A DNA stretch of 64,000 bases from Umezawaea sp049997955. GTDB taxonomy: Bacteria > Actinomycetota > Actinomycetes > Mycobacteriales > Pseudonocardiaceae. The notes below the pieces were generated by a model that had not been told where the DNA came from, ran no database searches, and saw nothing but the letters and a program-made list of their open reading frames with translations. Each line of letters starts with the position of its first letter. Within the stretch, counting starts at the first letter, position 1. Position numbers and translations under genes: made by a program. The stretch spans positions 186,001 through 250,000 of the forward strand of contig JAEBDY010000002.1 in the NCBI GenBank assembly GCA_049997955.1, written 5' to 3'. Of the stretch, positions 49,637 through 57,214 are shown piece by piece.

Positions 49637-50602
49637 TCACCCTTGAGGCCGGTCTTGGTCGAGCAACGCCCGGACCTTGTCCACGTCCCGGTGCATCTCG
49701 ACGACGAGGGCGTCGCTGCTGTCGAACTTCAACTGGCCCCGGACCCTGGTGGCGAAGTCCAGCGCCACCCGCTGGCCGTAGAAGTCCTCGTCCACGTCGA
49801 GCACGAACGCCTCGACCCGGCGTTCCCGACCGGAGAACGTCGGGTTGGTGCCCACGGAGACCGCCGCGGGGAGCTTGCGGCCGTCGGAGTGGATGAACCA
49901 GCACGCGTAGACGCCGTCCGCGGGCACCGCCGCGAACCTGGTCATGGAGAGGTTCGCCGTGGGGAACCCGAGTTCCTTGCCCCTGCCGTCACCCCGGACG
50001 ACGATGCCCTCCAGGCGGTGGGGACGCCCGAGCGCGGCGGCGGCAGCGGCCACGTCACCCGCGTCGATGCAGGCCCGGATGTAGGTGGACGAGAAGGTCA
50101 CCGCGTTGTCGCCCGCGCCCGCCCCGGTGTCTGTCACTAGGTCTGCTCCTTCGGTGACGAAGCCGAACCTCTGGCCGAGGTGGCGCAGGAGGTCCACGTT
50201 GCCCGCGGCCTTCTGACCGAAGGTGAAGTTCTCGCCCACGACCACGGCCGCCGCGTGCAGCCGCTCCACGAGCACCTCGTGGACGAACTCGTCGGCGGGC
50301 ATCCTGGACAGCTCGACCGTGAACGGGAGGACGCAGAAGGTGTCCACCCCCAACCGCTCGACCAGCTCCGCCCGACGCCGCAGGGTCGTCAGCTGGGCCG
50401 GATGACTACCCGGCCGCACGACCTCGGAGGGGTGGGGGTCGAAGGTCATCAGGACACTCGGGACACCACGTGTGCCCGCGAGCTCGACGGCCCGGTTGAT
50501 CAGCGCTTGGTGCCCCTTGTGGACCCCGTCGAAGACGCCGATGGTGACGACGCAGCGGCCCCAGCCGCCCGGTAGGTGATCCAGCCCTCGCCAGCGTTGC
50601 AC
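49637..50602 (-). CDS. ribF: Bifunctional riboflavin kinase/FAD synthetase
   Basis: Makes FMN from riboflavin and FAD from FMN; 321 residues. The N-terminal adenylyltransferase has the nucleotidyl signature GVFDGVHKGHQALI, FDPHPSEVVRPG and GENFTFGQKAAGN. The C-terminal kinase has GRGKELGFPTANLSM and GTNPTFSGRERRVEAFVLD. The GTG at 50602 has no ribosome site, but TAGGCT lies seven bases before it. Confidence 0.96.
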   Translation of the reverse strand: MQRWRGLDHLPGGWGRCVVTIGVFDGVHKGHQALINRAVELAGTRGVPSVLMTFDPHPSEVVRPGSHPAQLTTLRRRAELVERLGVDTFCVLPFTVELSRMPADEFVHEVLVERLHAAAVVVGENFTFGQKAAGNVDLLRHLGQRFGFVTEGADLVTDTGAGAGDNAVTFSSTYIRACIDAGDVAAAAAALGRPHRLEGIVVRGDGRGKELGFPTANLSMTRFAAVPADGVYACWFIHSDGRKLPAAVSVGTNPTFSGRERRVEAFVLDVDEDFYGQRVALDFATRVRGQLKFDSSDALVVEMHRDVDKVRALLDQDRPQG

Positions 50603-50615
50603 GGGAGGAAGCCTA
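50603..50615 (-). promoter_or_regulatory. ribF: Putative leaderless promoter of ribF
   Basis: TAGGCT on the minus strand (50615-50610), seven bases before the GTG start. Confidence 0.5.
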
Positions 50616-50670
50616 CGGCCGCCCGCGACCGGGTCACTTCCGGTGGGGGTTCCGGTGAGGGGGGCGCGGC

Positions 50671-50754
50671 GGTGTCGAGACCGCTGGTGTCGCGCGCAGG
50701 GTCACGGTCGGTGGTGTCGCGATCGCTGGTGTCGCGCGCAAGGTTCGGGCGGGT
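50671..50754. repeat. Two-unit 42-bp tandem repeat upstream of ribF
   Basis: GGTGTCGAGACCGCTGGTGT continuing CGCGCGCAGGG (from 50671) is repeated from 50713 as GGTGTCGCGATCGCTGGTGT CGCGCGCAAGG, a 42-base period with few changes; a partial third unit follows. On the minus strand it would encode ARDTS-type 14-residue repeats, but no gene is supported. Confidence 0.65.
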
Positions 50755-50793
50755 GGTATCCGACAAGCGGTAGCGCTTTAAGTGATCCGGGGA

Positions 50794-50908
50794 GTGGCCG
50801 ATTTGACTTGGGGACCCCGAATTTGACCCTTGATCGGACCAAAGGGCAGGCGGTAAGCCTGCCCGATCACCAAGCGTAAGTGTCAAATCCCCAAGTAAAA
50901 TCGACCAC
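50794..50908 (-). repeat. Palindromic interspersed repeat, copy B (inverted)
   Basis: Starts GTGGCCGATTTGACTTGGGG and ends CCCCAAGTAAAATCGACCAC; inner stem includes GGGCAGGCGGTAAGCCTGCCC. The position of the T/G mismatch in the terminal repeats is reversed compared with copies A and C, so this copy lies in the opposite orientation. Confidence 0.85.
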
Positions 50909-51000
50909 GCGGACGCGCGCCTGAATTCCGCTGATCACACGTCAACTGGCCGAGCAAAACCACCCAACAAAAGACACCGCATGTCACGCCTCAACCAAGC

Positions 51001-51118
51001 GTGGTCGATTTTACTTGGGGGATTTGACCCTTAAAATTGGAGATCGGGCAGGCATTCGGACCTGCCCTTTTAGCCCGATCAAGGGTCAAATCGAGGGGCC
51101 CCAAGTCAAATCGACCAC
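51001..51118 (+). repeat. Palindromic interspersed repeat, copy C
   Basis: Starts GTGGTCGATTTTACTTGGGG and ends CCCCAAGTCAAATCGACCAC, 118 bases. Inside, GATTTGACCCTT and AAGGGTCAAATC flank a GATCGGGCAGG / CCTGCCC hairpin, so a transcript could fold into one long hairpin. Copy A has the same interior apart from a few bases. Confidence 0.87.
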
Positions 51119-51245
51119 ACCCACCACAAAAACGTCACAAACCAACCGGACCCACAACCGGCCCCACGGAACCGGACCCACAAACGGACCTACGACCAGG
51201 ACCCACAGACGACCCCACGCAACAGGACCCCACTAACCCATCAAC
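51119..51245. other. C-rich, G-poor spacer with short degenerate repeats
   Basis: Between repeat copy C and the 51246 gene. Repeated ACCGGACCCACAA-like units (for example at about 51147 and 51172) but no gene, hairpin or promoter recognised. Confidence 0.4.
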
Positions 51246-51602
51246 CTACGGAGCCCCATCCGACCGAATATCCCGCCCAGCCTGATGAATCGTGCTGTTC
51301 TCGTGCGCGATGGCCGTCTGGTTCACCGACCGGTCGTGGTAAGTCCCGATGGACCCCGCCTGGATCACCGGCCCGTGAACCGTCCCGCTCACCGAGTTGT
51401 GCACCCCACCCCGACCAGGCACCGGGCCGGACGAAGCAGGAGCGGCCTGAACGCGCATGGCGACACCCACCCCCAACCCGGTGAGCACCACGACCGCCAC
51501 CCAGGCCAAGGGGTTGGCCTTCCACTCCGTCGCCAGGTTGATGGCGATCCCGATCAACGAAGTCACCACTCCGGCCGCTGTCGGCCACACCCATCTCGCC
51601 AT
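51246..51602 (-). CDS. Small membrane protein with VSGxVxGPVxQAGxI motif
   Basis: A 118-residue protein with two N-terminal membrane helices (TAAGVVTSLIGIAINLA, PLAWVAVVVLTGLGVGVAM) and a hydrophilic C-terminal part containing NSVSGTVHGPVIQAGSIG followed by HDRSVNQTAIAHENSTIHQ. The VSGxVxGPVxQAG motif recurs in actinomycete proteins, often with NTPase or protease modules, and its role is not known to me. The start could also be the ATG at 51611. It lies 15 bases after the truB stop on the same strand... reading onward from truB, so it may be co-transcribed. Confidence 0.6.
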   Translation of the reverse strand: MARWVWPTAAGVVTSLIGIAINLATEWKANPLAWVAVVVLTGLGVGVAMRVQAAPASSGPVPGRGGVHNSVSGTVHGPVIQAGSIGTYHDRSVNQTAIAHENSTIHQAGRDIRSDGAP

Positions 51603-51617
51603 GGGCACCAACGTTAG

Positions 51618-52526
51618 CTACCCGGCGGGGGAAAGGACTACCACCGACCTGGCGACACCGTCCTCGTCCTTCGCCAGTGCCACGACGTGTCCATCAGGGC
51701 CGAATACTCCGTAGGTGCCGTCGAAACCGCCCGCAGGGAGCCGCTGCCCGTGGGAGAGGGCGACCACTTCCGCGGGTTCGATCTCGCGGCGCGGGAACGC
51801 GGTGGCGACCGCCGCGTCGAGGTCGAGGGACAGGCCGGGGTCGGCTTCGAGCTTTTCCAGCGTCCTGGCCGTGCGCAGGTCGAACGGGCCGACGCGGGTG
51901 CGCCTCAGCGCGGCCAGGTGGCCGCCCACGCCGAGGTCCGCGCCCAGGTCGCGGGCGAGCGCTCGGACGTAGGTTCCCGACGAGCACTCGACCATGACGT
52001 CCAGTTCGGTCGTCGTGCCCTCGCGGCGGATGGACAGGACGTCGAAGCGGTGGACGGTGACCGGGCGCGGGGGCAGGTCCACCTGTTCGCCGTCGCGGAC
52101 TCGGGCGTAGGCGCGCTTGCCGTCGACCTTGACCGCGCTCACGGCGCTGGGGACCTGCTGGATCGGACCGGTCAGCTTCGCCACGCCCGCGCGGACGGCG
52201 TCCTCGGGGACGTCCGAGGCGTCCACTGTGGACAGCACCTCGCCCTCGGCGTCGTCGGTGGTGGTCGACGAGCCGAGGCTGATCGTGGACAGGTAGGCCT
52301 TGCTGTCCAGCGCGAGGTGGCCCAGGAGCTTGGTGGCGCGTTCGATGCCCAGCACGAGCACGCCGGTGGCCATCGGGTCGAGCGTGCCCGCGTGGCCGAC
52401 CTTGCGGGTGCCGAGGATCCGGCGGACGCGCGCTACGACGTCGTGGGAGGTCATGCCGTCCGGCTTGTCGATGACGACCAGACCGGGCGGGACGGAGGGG
52501 CGGGGCTGGCGAGGAGTTGCGGACAC
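51618..52526 (-). CDS. truB: tRNA pseudouridine-55 synthase
   Basis: Forms pseudouridine 55 in the T-loop; 302 residues. Catalytic Asp lies in VGHAGTLDPMATGVL; other TruB blocks are LVVIDKPDGMTSHDVVARVR, KAYLSTISLG, PSAVSAVKVDGKRAYARVRDG and SSGTYVRALARDLG. A C-terminal PUA-like extension is present. The GTG at 52526 is chosen since the much longer open frame is antisense to the transporter genes; TAAGAT lies eight bases before it. Confidence 0.95.
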   Translation of the reverse strand: MSATPRQPRPSVPPGLVVIDKPDGMTSHDVVARVRRILGTRKVGHAGTLDPMATGVLVLGIERATKLLGHLALDSKAYLSTISLGSSTTTDDAEGEVLSTVDASDVPEDAVRAGVAKLTGPIQQVPSAVSAVKVDGKRAYARVRDGEQVDLPPRPVTVHRFDVLSIRREGTTTELDVMVECSSGTYVRALARDLGADLGVGGHLAALRRTRVGPFDLRTARTLEKLEADPGLSLDLDAAVATAFPRREIEPAEVVALSHGQRLPAGGFDGTYGVFGPDGHVVALAKDEDGVARSVVVLSPAG

Positions 52527-52540
52527 GAGCGAGGATCTTA
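52527..52540 (-). promoter_or_regulatory. truB: Putative leaderless promoter of truB
   Basis: TAAGAT (minus strand, 52540-52535) with eight bases to the GTG start; it overlaps the stop codon of the MFS gene. Confidence 0.45.
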
Positions 52541-53857
52541 GGCTGCGGTGTAGGCGTCCCAGCGCCTGCGCCGCAACTGGACCGGTACGCGCTCGCCCCT
52601 GGCCTCCGCTTCGAACACCGCCGTGCGGGCTCGGCGCCACCAGACGGCCGTTCGCCAGACGCCGACCAGGAGCATCGCCCCCAGCGACAGGAAGGCGATC
52701 CGGTACGCCTGCGCGGGCACCAGCGAGTCGAACAGGTCGAGCAGCACGCCCACGGCCAGCGCGGAGGCGGTGACCGCGGCGAAGCCGCCCACGTTGACCA
52801 CTCCGGTGGCCGTGCTGACCCGGTGCATCGGGTTGTAGTCGCGGGCCAGCGCGAAGCCGATCGCGGAGATCGGGCCGCCCAGCGAGAGCACCAGGAACGC
52901 CGTCACCACGACCGGGGTGGGCACCACGCCGCCGGGCCAGGCCAGGAGGACGGTCCAGACGACGACGGCCCCGCCGAGGAACCAGGCGGCGATCGGCATC
53001 CTCGCCTCCGGCTTGCGGGAGATGACCGCGCCGATGACCGGGCCCGCGGTGATCGCGCCGATGACCAGCAGGCTGAGCAGGGAACTGGCGCCCGCGCGGG
53101 ACATGCCCTGCGCTTCGACGAGGTACGGGAAGCCCCACAGCAGGCCGAGGACGGCCGGGGTGGACATCGTGGAGAAGTGCATCCAGAAGCCCAGGCGGGT
53201 GCCGGGGACGCGCCAGGCCGTGGCGACCTTGCGCAGCACGGTCCGCAGCGGTTCGGGCTCCAGCACCGGCACGGGCACGCCCGCGGGCATGTCGCGCAGC
53301 CGCCAGAACGCCACCGCGGCGTACGCGGCGGTGGCCAGGCCCGCGACGAGGAACGTCCACGTCCAGCCCGCTCCGCCCAGGAGCAGGGTGAGCGGGACGG
53401 TGGCCGCGAGGTTGCCCGCGCCGCCGAGCGCGGCGGAGAGGGAGACGATGATCGGGAAGCGGCGGGCCGGGAAGTGTGCGGCGGCCAGGCGCAGCAGGCT
53501 GACCCACGTCATGGCGTCGCCGATGCCGAGGACGGCGCGGGAGGCGAGGCCGAGCGGGTACGAGTCGGCGATGGCGAACAGGACCTGACCGGTGCCCATG
53601 AGGAACGCGGCCGCGGTGAGGACGCGACGCGGGCCGAACCGGTCCACGAGGAGCCCGGTGGGGATCTGCATGAGGGCGTAGAGCCCGATCTGGAGCACCG
53701 TGAAGGTGCCCAGCGCGGCGGGACCCACCCCGAACCGCTCGCTCGCTTCCAGGCCGGCGACGCCCAGGGACGTGCGGTGGAACAGCGCGGCGACGTAGAT
53801 GACGATGGCGGTGGTCCAGATCAGCCACGCTTGCTTCGTGGCGCGATCGACCGGCAA
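52538..53857 (-). CDS. Major facilitator superfamily transporter
   Basis: A 439-residue permease with 12 predicted membrane helices. MFS motif A is GLLVDRFGPRRVLTAA between TM2 and TM3; HRTSLGVAGLEASERFGVG in the first loop and GPVIGAVISRKPEARMP in the second half fit the group of nitrate/sugar-phosphate-like carriers. Substrate is unknown. The basic tail is long (QLRRRRWDAYTAA). It lies 11 bases upstream of truB. Confidence 0.88.
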   Translation of the reverse strand: MPVDRATKQAWLIWTTAIVIYVAALFHRTSLGVAGLEASERFGVGPAALGTFTVLQIGLYALMQIPTGLLVDRFGPRRVLTAAAFLMGTGQVLFAIADSYPLGLASRAVLGIGDAMTWVSLLRLAAAHFPARRFPIIVSLSAALGGAGNLAATVPLTLLLGGAGWTWTFLVAGLATAAYAAVAFWRLRDMPAGVPVPVLEPEPLRTVLRKVATAWRVPGTRLGFWMHFSTMSTPAVLGLLWGFPYLVEAQGMSRAGASSLLSLLVIGAITAGPVIGAVISRKPEARMPIAAWFLGGAVVVWTVLLAWPGGVVPTPVVVTAFLVLSLGGPISAIGFALARDYNPMHRVSTATGVVNVGGFAAVTASALAVGVLLDLFDSLVPAQAYRIAFLSLGAMLLVGVWRTAVWWRRARTAVFEAEARGERVPVQLRRRRWDAYTAA

Positions 53858-53950
53858 GGCGGTGCTCCTCGGGTAGTGGGTTCACCCAGTACATCGGGAA
53901 CACTTGCCTGGTGGTAACGATTCCGCGTGGTGCTCCTGGACACATCCCAC

Positions 53951-55255
53951 CTATCGGACGGCGCCCACCACGGACCAGTGCTCCGACCGGGTGCGCAGGA
54001 GGAGCGTGACCAACCGCAGCACCATGAACAGCGACAGGCCGGTCCAGATCCCGACCAGGCCCCAGTCGAACGCCAGCGACGCCCAGATCATCGGCAGGAA
54101 GCCGATCCCGGCGGACAGGAGCGTGGCCGTGCGGAGGAACGCGGCGTCGCCCGCGCCGAGCAGCACGCCGTCCAGCGCGAACACGACGCCCGCGATGGGT
54201 TGCAGCGCAACGAAGAACCACCACGCGTGCGGGATCTCGGCGAGGACGCCGGGGTCGGTGGTGAAGACCCTCGGCAGGACGCCCGCGAGTGCGGCGAAGA
54301 GGACGCCGAGCCCGATGCCGAAGACCAGGCCGTAGCCGGTGATCTGCCAGGCGAACCGGCGCGCCTTGACCCGCTCCCCCGCGCCCAGCGCGGCGCCGAC
54401 GATCGACTGGGCGGCGATGGCCAGCGAGTCCAGCACCAGCGCGAGGAACATCCACAGTTGCAGGACGACCTGGTGCGCGCCCACGGCGGAGATCGACGTC
54501 CGGGCGGCCACCGAGGCGGCGGAGACGAAGCAGGCCTGGAACGCGAGGCTGCGGACGATCAGGTCGCGGCCGAGGCCCAGTTGGGCGCGCATGAGGGCCG
54601 GGACCGGGCGCAGCGCCACGTCCTCGGCGAACAGGGCGCGGAAGAACAGGCACGCGGAGACGACCTGGGCGACGACGTTCGCGATCGCCGACCCCTCCAG
54701 GCCCAGGCCCGCCGGGTAGACGAGCAGCGGGCACAGGACGGCGGACAGGCCGTTGCCGAGCAGCACGTACCGCAGCGGGCGCGCGGTTTCCTGGACGCCG
54801 CGCATCCAGCCGTTGCCCGCCAGCGTGACGAGGATGAAGGGAGCGCCGAAGAGGGCGATCCTGATCCAGCTCACCGCCGCCGCGGCGATCTCGCCGTCGC
54901 CCGCCAGCAGACGGGCGAGCGGACCCGCGAAGAGCTGGCCCAGCCCGATCAGCAGGACACCGACGCCCAGTGCCAGCCACGTGGCCTGGACGCCCTCCTC
55001 GACGGCCTCCTGGCGGCGGCCCGCGCCGTGCAGGCGCGCGGCGCGGGCCGTGGTGCCGTAGGCGAGGAACGTGAGCTGGGCGGCCACCTGGGACAGCAGC
55101 ACGCCGCCCAGGGCCAGGCCCGCCAGCGGGAGTGCGCCCAGGTGGCCGACCACCGCTGTGTCCACCAGGACGTAGAGGGGTTCGGCGGCCAGGACGCCCA
55201 GTGCGGGAACGGCCAGGCCGAGCACCCGCCTCGGCGGAACGCGCTCGTCGGTCAC
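53951..55255 (-). CDS. dinF: MATE family efflux transporter (DinF-like)
   Basis: A 434-residue, 12-helix cation-coupled exporter. MATE motifs: LAVPALGVLAAEPLYVLVDT, AVVGHLGALPLAGLALGG, GNGWMRGVQETARPL, AVGAHQVVLQLWMFLAL and DGVLLGAGDAAFLR. DinF relatives expel organic cations or protect against oxidative stress. GTG start at 55255 overlaps the DHH gene stop (GTGA). The nrnA-dinF order is conserved in actinobacteria. Confidence 0.9.
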   Translation of the reverse strand: MTDERVPPRRVLGLAVPALGVLAAEPLYVLVDTAVVGHLGALPLAGLALGGVLLSQVAAQLTFLAYGTTARAARLHGAGRRQEAVEEGVQATWLALGVGVLLIGLGQLFAGPLARLLAGDGEIAAAAVSWIRIALFGAPFILVTLAGNGWMRGVQETARPLRYVLLGNGLSAVLCPLLVYPAGLGLEGSAIANVVAQVVSACLFFRALFAEDVALRPVPALMRAQLGLGRDLIVRSLAFQACFVSAASVAARTSISAVGAHQVVLQLWMFLALVLDSLAIAAQSIVGAALGAGERVKARRFAWQITGYGLVFGIGLGVLFAALAGVLPRVFTTDPGVLAEIPHAWWFFVALQPIAGVVFALDGVLLGAGDAAFLRTATLLSAGIGFLPMIWASLAFDWGLVGIWTGLSLFMVLRLVTLLLRTRSEHWSVVGAVR

Positions 55256-56241
55256 GAGCGGGCGAGGGCTTCGAGGAGGTCGGTCAGCACCTGCTCGGCC
55301 GGGCCCTTCGCGGTGAAGCCCGCGGCCCGGCGGTGACCGCCGCCGCCCAGCAGCTGGGCCACCTCGCGGACGTCGACCTCGCCCACCGAGCGCAGCGACA
55401 CCGACCAGGTGGACGGGCGGAGTTCCTTCAGCACCGCGGCGACCTCGGCTTCACGGGCGGTGCGGATGAGGTCCACGACGCTCTCCACCTCCTCCGGGCG
55501 GAGTCCCCTGGCGTCCTCCAGCGTGACCACAGCGTGCACGAGTCCCAGGCCGTTGGCCGCGTCCTGGTCCAGGGTGGCGCGGCTCAGGACGGAGGCGAGC
55601 ATGCTCAGGTAGCCGAACGGGTGGCTGTCCATCAGCGGCCGCGCCACGGCCTCGGCGTCCACGCCCGCGTCGATCAGGCGGGCGGCCACGAGGTGGGTCG
55701 AGGAACTGGCGTGCCGGAACGACCGGGTGTCGGTGACCAGACCCGCGTAGACGCAGCGGGCGATCGGCTCGTCGACCTCGACGCCCATGACGTCCAGGAG
55801 CCGGAGGACGACCAGCGCGGTGGCCTCGGCGCGGTCGTCCACGACGTTCACCGTGCCGAAGCCGGGGTTGGAGACGTGGTGGTCCAGGACGACGACCTGG
55901 CCGCCCGCTTCGATCGTGGCCGCGACGCGGTTGCCCAGCGGTCCGAGCCTGCCGACGCTGCCCGCGTCGAGCGCCACCAGCACGGGCGGCACGGCGGGGA
56001 TGTCGGCGGCGGGCACGAGCAGACCCGCGACGTCCAGTCCTCGCAGGGTTTCCGGGACGTCGGCCGGCGCGCCGAAGGAGACGCGGACCTGCGCGCCTCG
56101 GCGGTGCAGGGCCAGTCCCAGCGCGAGCGCACTGCCCAGCGCGTCGGCGTCGGGGTTCACGTGGGCCAGCAGCGTGACGTCGGTGGCGGTCGCGAGGACG
56201 GCGGCGGCCGCGGCCAGCTCGGCGGTCAGGTCTTGGGGCAC
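55252..56241 (-). CDS. nrnA: DHH-family nanoRNase/pAp phosphatase (NrnA type)
   Basis: Degrades 2-5 nt RNAs and pAp (or linear c-di-nucleotide products); 329 residues. DHH-domain metal motifs are AHVNPDADALGSALAL, the mid-domain DAGS, the namesake VVLDHHVSNPGFG and VYAGLVTDTRSFRHA. The DHHA1 domain ends with the substrate loop LLGGGGHRRAAGFTA. It starts with GTG at 56241 with TAACGT six bases ahead, following rbfA in the ribosome-factor block. Confidence 0.94.
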   Translation of the reverse strand: MPQDLTAELAAAAAVLATATDVTLLAHVNPDADALGSALALGLALHRRGAQVRVSFGAPADVPETLRGLDVAGLLVPAADIPAVPPVLVALDAGSVGRLGPLGNRVAATIEAGGQVVVLDHHVSNPGFGTVNVVDDRAEATALVVLRLLDVMGVEVDEPIARCVYAGLVTDTRSFRHASSSTHLVAARLIDAGVDAEAVARPLMDSHPFGYLSMLASVLSRATLDQDAANGLGLVHAVVTLEDARGLRPEEVESVVDLIRTAREAEVAAVLKELRPSTWSVSLRSVGEVDVREVAQLLGGGGHRRAAGFTAKGPAEQVLTDLLEALARS

Positions 56242-56309
56242 TGCGACACGTTAACTCCGCCGAGCGGATCGGTGCTGCCGAAAATTGTGCAGGTGGTCAC
56301 TTCAACCGG

Positions 56310-56341
56310 AACGGGCCGGTCCCCGAGGGGGCCGGCCCGTT
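56310..56341 (-). terminator. rbfA: Hairpin after rbfA
   Basis: AACGGGCCGGTCCCC (56310-56324) pairs with GGGGGCCGGCCCGTT (56327-56341) with one mismatch. It starts 11 bases past the rbfA stop and ends the infB-rbfA string. Confidence 0.7.
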
Positions 56342-56351
56342 GTGCGGTGGA

Positions 56352-56822
56352 TCAGCTCTTCGACGAGTCCTCGTCGGTGTCGTCGTCGTCCTCGCGAGGC
56401 GCCTTGTACGGGTCGGCCTCACCGGCGGGCTCGGCGCCGATGGCGATCTTGGCGACCTTCTCGTCCCGGTGACGAGCCCTGGCCAGCAGTTCTTCCATCC
56501 GCCGCGCCTCGTCCGGCACGGTGTCCGTCATGAACGCCAGCGTGGGCGTGAACCGCACACCGGTCTGCGCCCCGACCATGCTGCGCAGGACGCCCTTGGC
56601 GCTCTCCAGCGCCATGGCCGCACCCGCGTAGTCCGGTTCGGAGTCGAGCTTCTCGCCGAGCACGGTGTAGTAGACGACGGCGTCGTGCAGGTCGCCCGTC
56701 ACCTTGGTGTCGGTGATGGTCACCCTGGCGAGCCGCGGGTCCTTGACCTCGTGTTCGATCGCCGACGCGACGATCTGCGAGATCCGCTTGGCGAGCTTGC
56801 GAGCCCGTGCCTGATCGGCCAC
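56352..56822 (-). CDS. rbfA: 30S ribosome-binding factor A
   Basis: Assembly factor for 16S rRNA 5' maturation; 156 residues. The KH-like core is complete: RKLAKRISQIVASAIEHEVK, DPRLARVTITDTKVTGDL, AVVYYTVLG, GVLRSMVGAQTGVRFTPTL. A charged actinobacterial tail (EDDDDTDEDSSKS) follows. GTG start at 56822 with GAGGAG eight bases upstream. Confidence 0.95.
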   Translation of the reverse strand: MADQARARKLAKRISQIVASAIEHEVKDPRLARVTITDTKVTGDLHDAVVYYTVLGEKLDSEPDYAGAAMALESAKGVLRSMVGAQTGVRFTPTLAFMTDTVPDEARRMEELLARARHRDEKVAKIAIGAEPAGEADPYKAPREDDDDTDEDSSKS

Positions 56823-56836
56823 GGTGTTCTCCTCTT

Positions 56837-57139
56837 TTACTCGTCCTCCGGACCAAGCAGGCGATGCCTGGCGGAGAGCAGTTCGACTTCGGGTCGACCG
56901 GCCACCAGTCGTTCGCAGTTGGCCAGCAGATCCCTGACATGGTCGGCGTCCGCGGCAACGGCCGCCACCCCGATCAACGCGCGGCGGTGCAGGTCGAGAT
57001 GACCGGCTTCGGCCGCGGAGACCTCGAATTTGCGCCGCAACTCCGCCACCACGGGGCGGACCACGGAACGCTTTTCCTTCAACGAGTGGACGTCGCCGAG
57101 CAACAGGTCCAGCTCGAGTGAACCTACGAACACAGGCAT
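56837..57139 (-). CDS. DUF503 family protein (YlxP-like)
   Basis: A 100-residue small protein lying between infB and rbfA as in most Gram-positives. Family blocks: FVGSLELDLLLGDVHSLKEK, RSVVRPVVAELRRKFEVSAA, EAGHLDLHRRALIGVAAVAA. YlxP proteins are suggested to act in ribosome maturation. The ATG at 57139 is chosen because the conserved VGSLELDL strand follows at once. Confidence 0.9.
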   Translation of the reverse strand: MPVFVGSLELDLLLGDVHSLKEKRSVVRPVVAELRRKFEVSAAEAGHLDLHRRALIGVAAVAADADHVRDLLANCERLVAGRPEVELLSARHRLLGPEDE

Positions 57140-57166
57140 CACCGTGGGTGGAGCGGTAGCGGGCAA

Positions 57167-57201
57167 AGGTGCGGGGCCGCCCGAAGGACGGCCCCGCACC
57201 T
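57167..57201 (-). terminator. infB: Hairpin after infB
   Basis: AGGTGCGGGGCCG (57167-57179) and its perfect complement (57189-57201) around CCCGAAGGA, 14 bases past the infB stop. Probably partial, since DUF503 and rbfA follow. Confidence 0.7.
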
Positions 57202-57214
57202 GCACCCTGGACTA

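Noticed and set aside
50500..50886. 128-codon minus-strand frame with ARDTS repeats
   Set aside because: Overlaps the 5' end of ribF in another frame and reads through the tandem repeat and copy B.
51618..54980. 1120-codon minus-strand frame
   Set aside because: Only its 3' part is truB; the rest is out of frame with the MFS and MATE genes.
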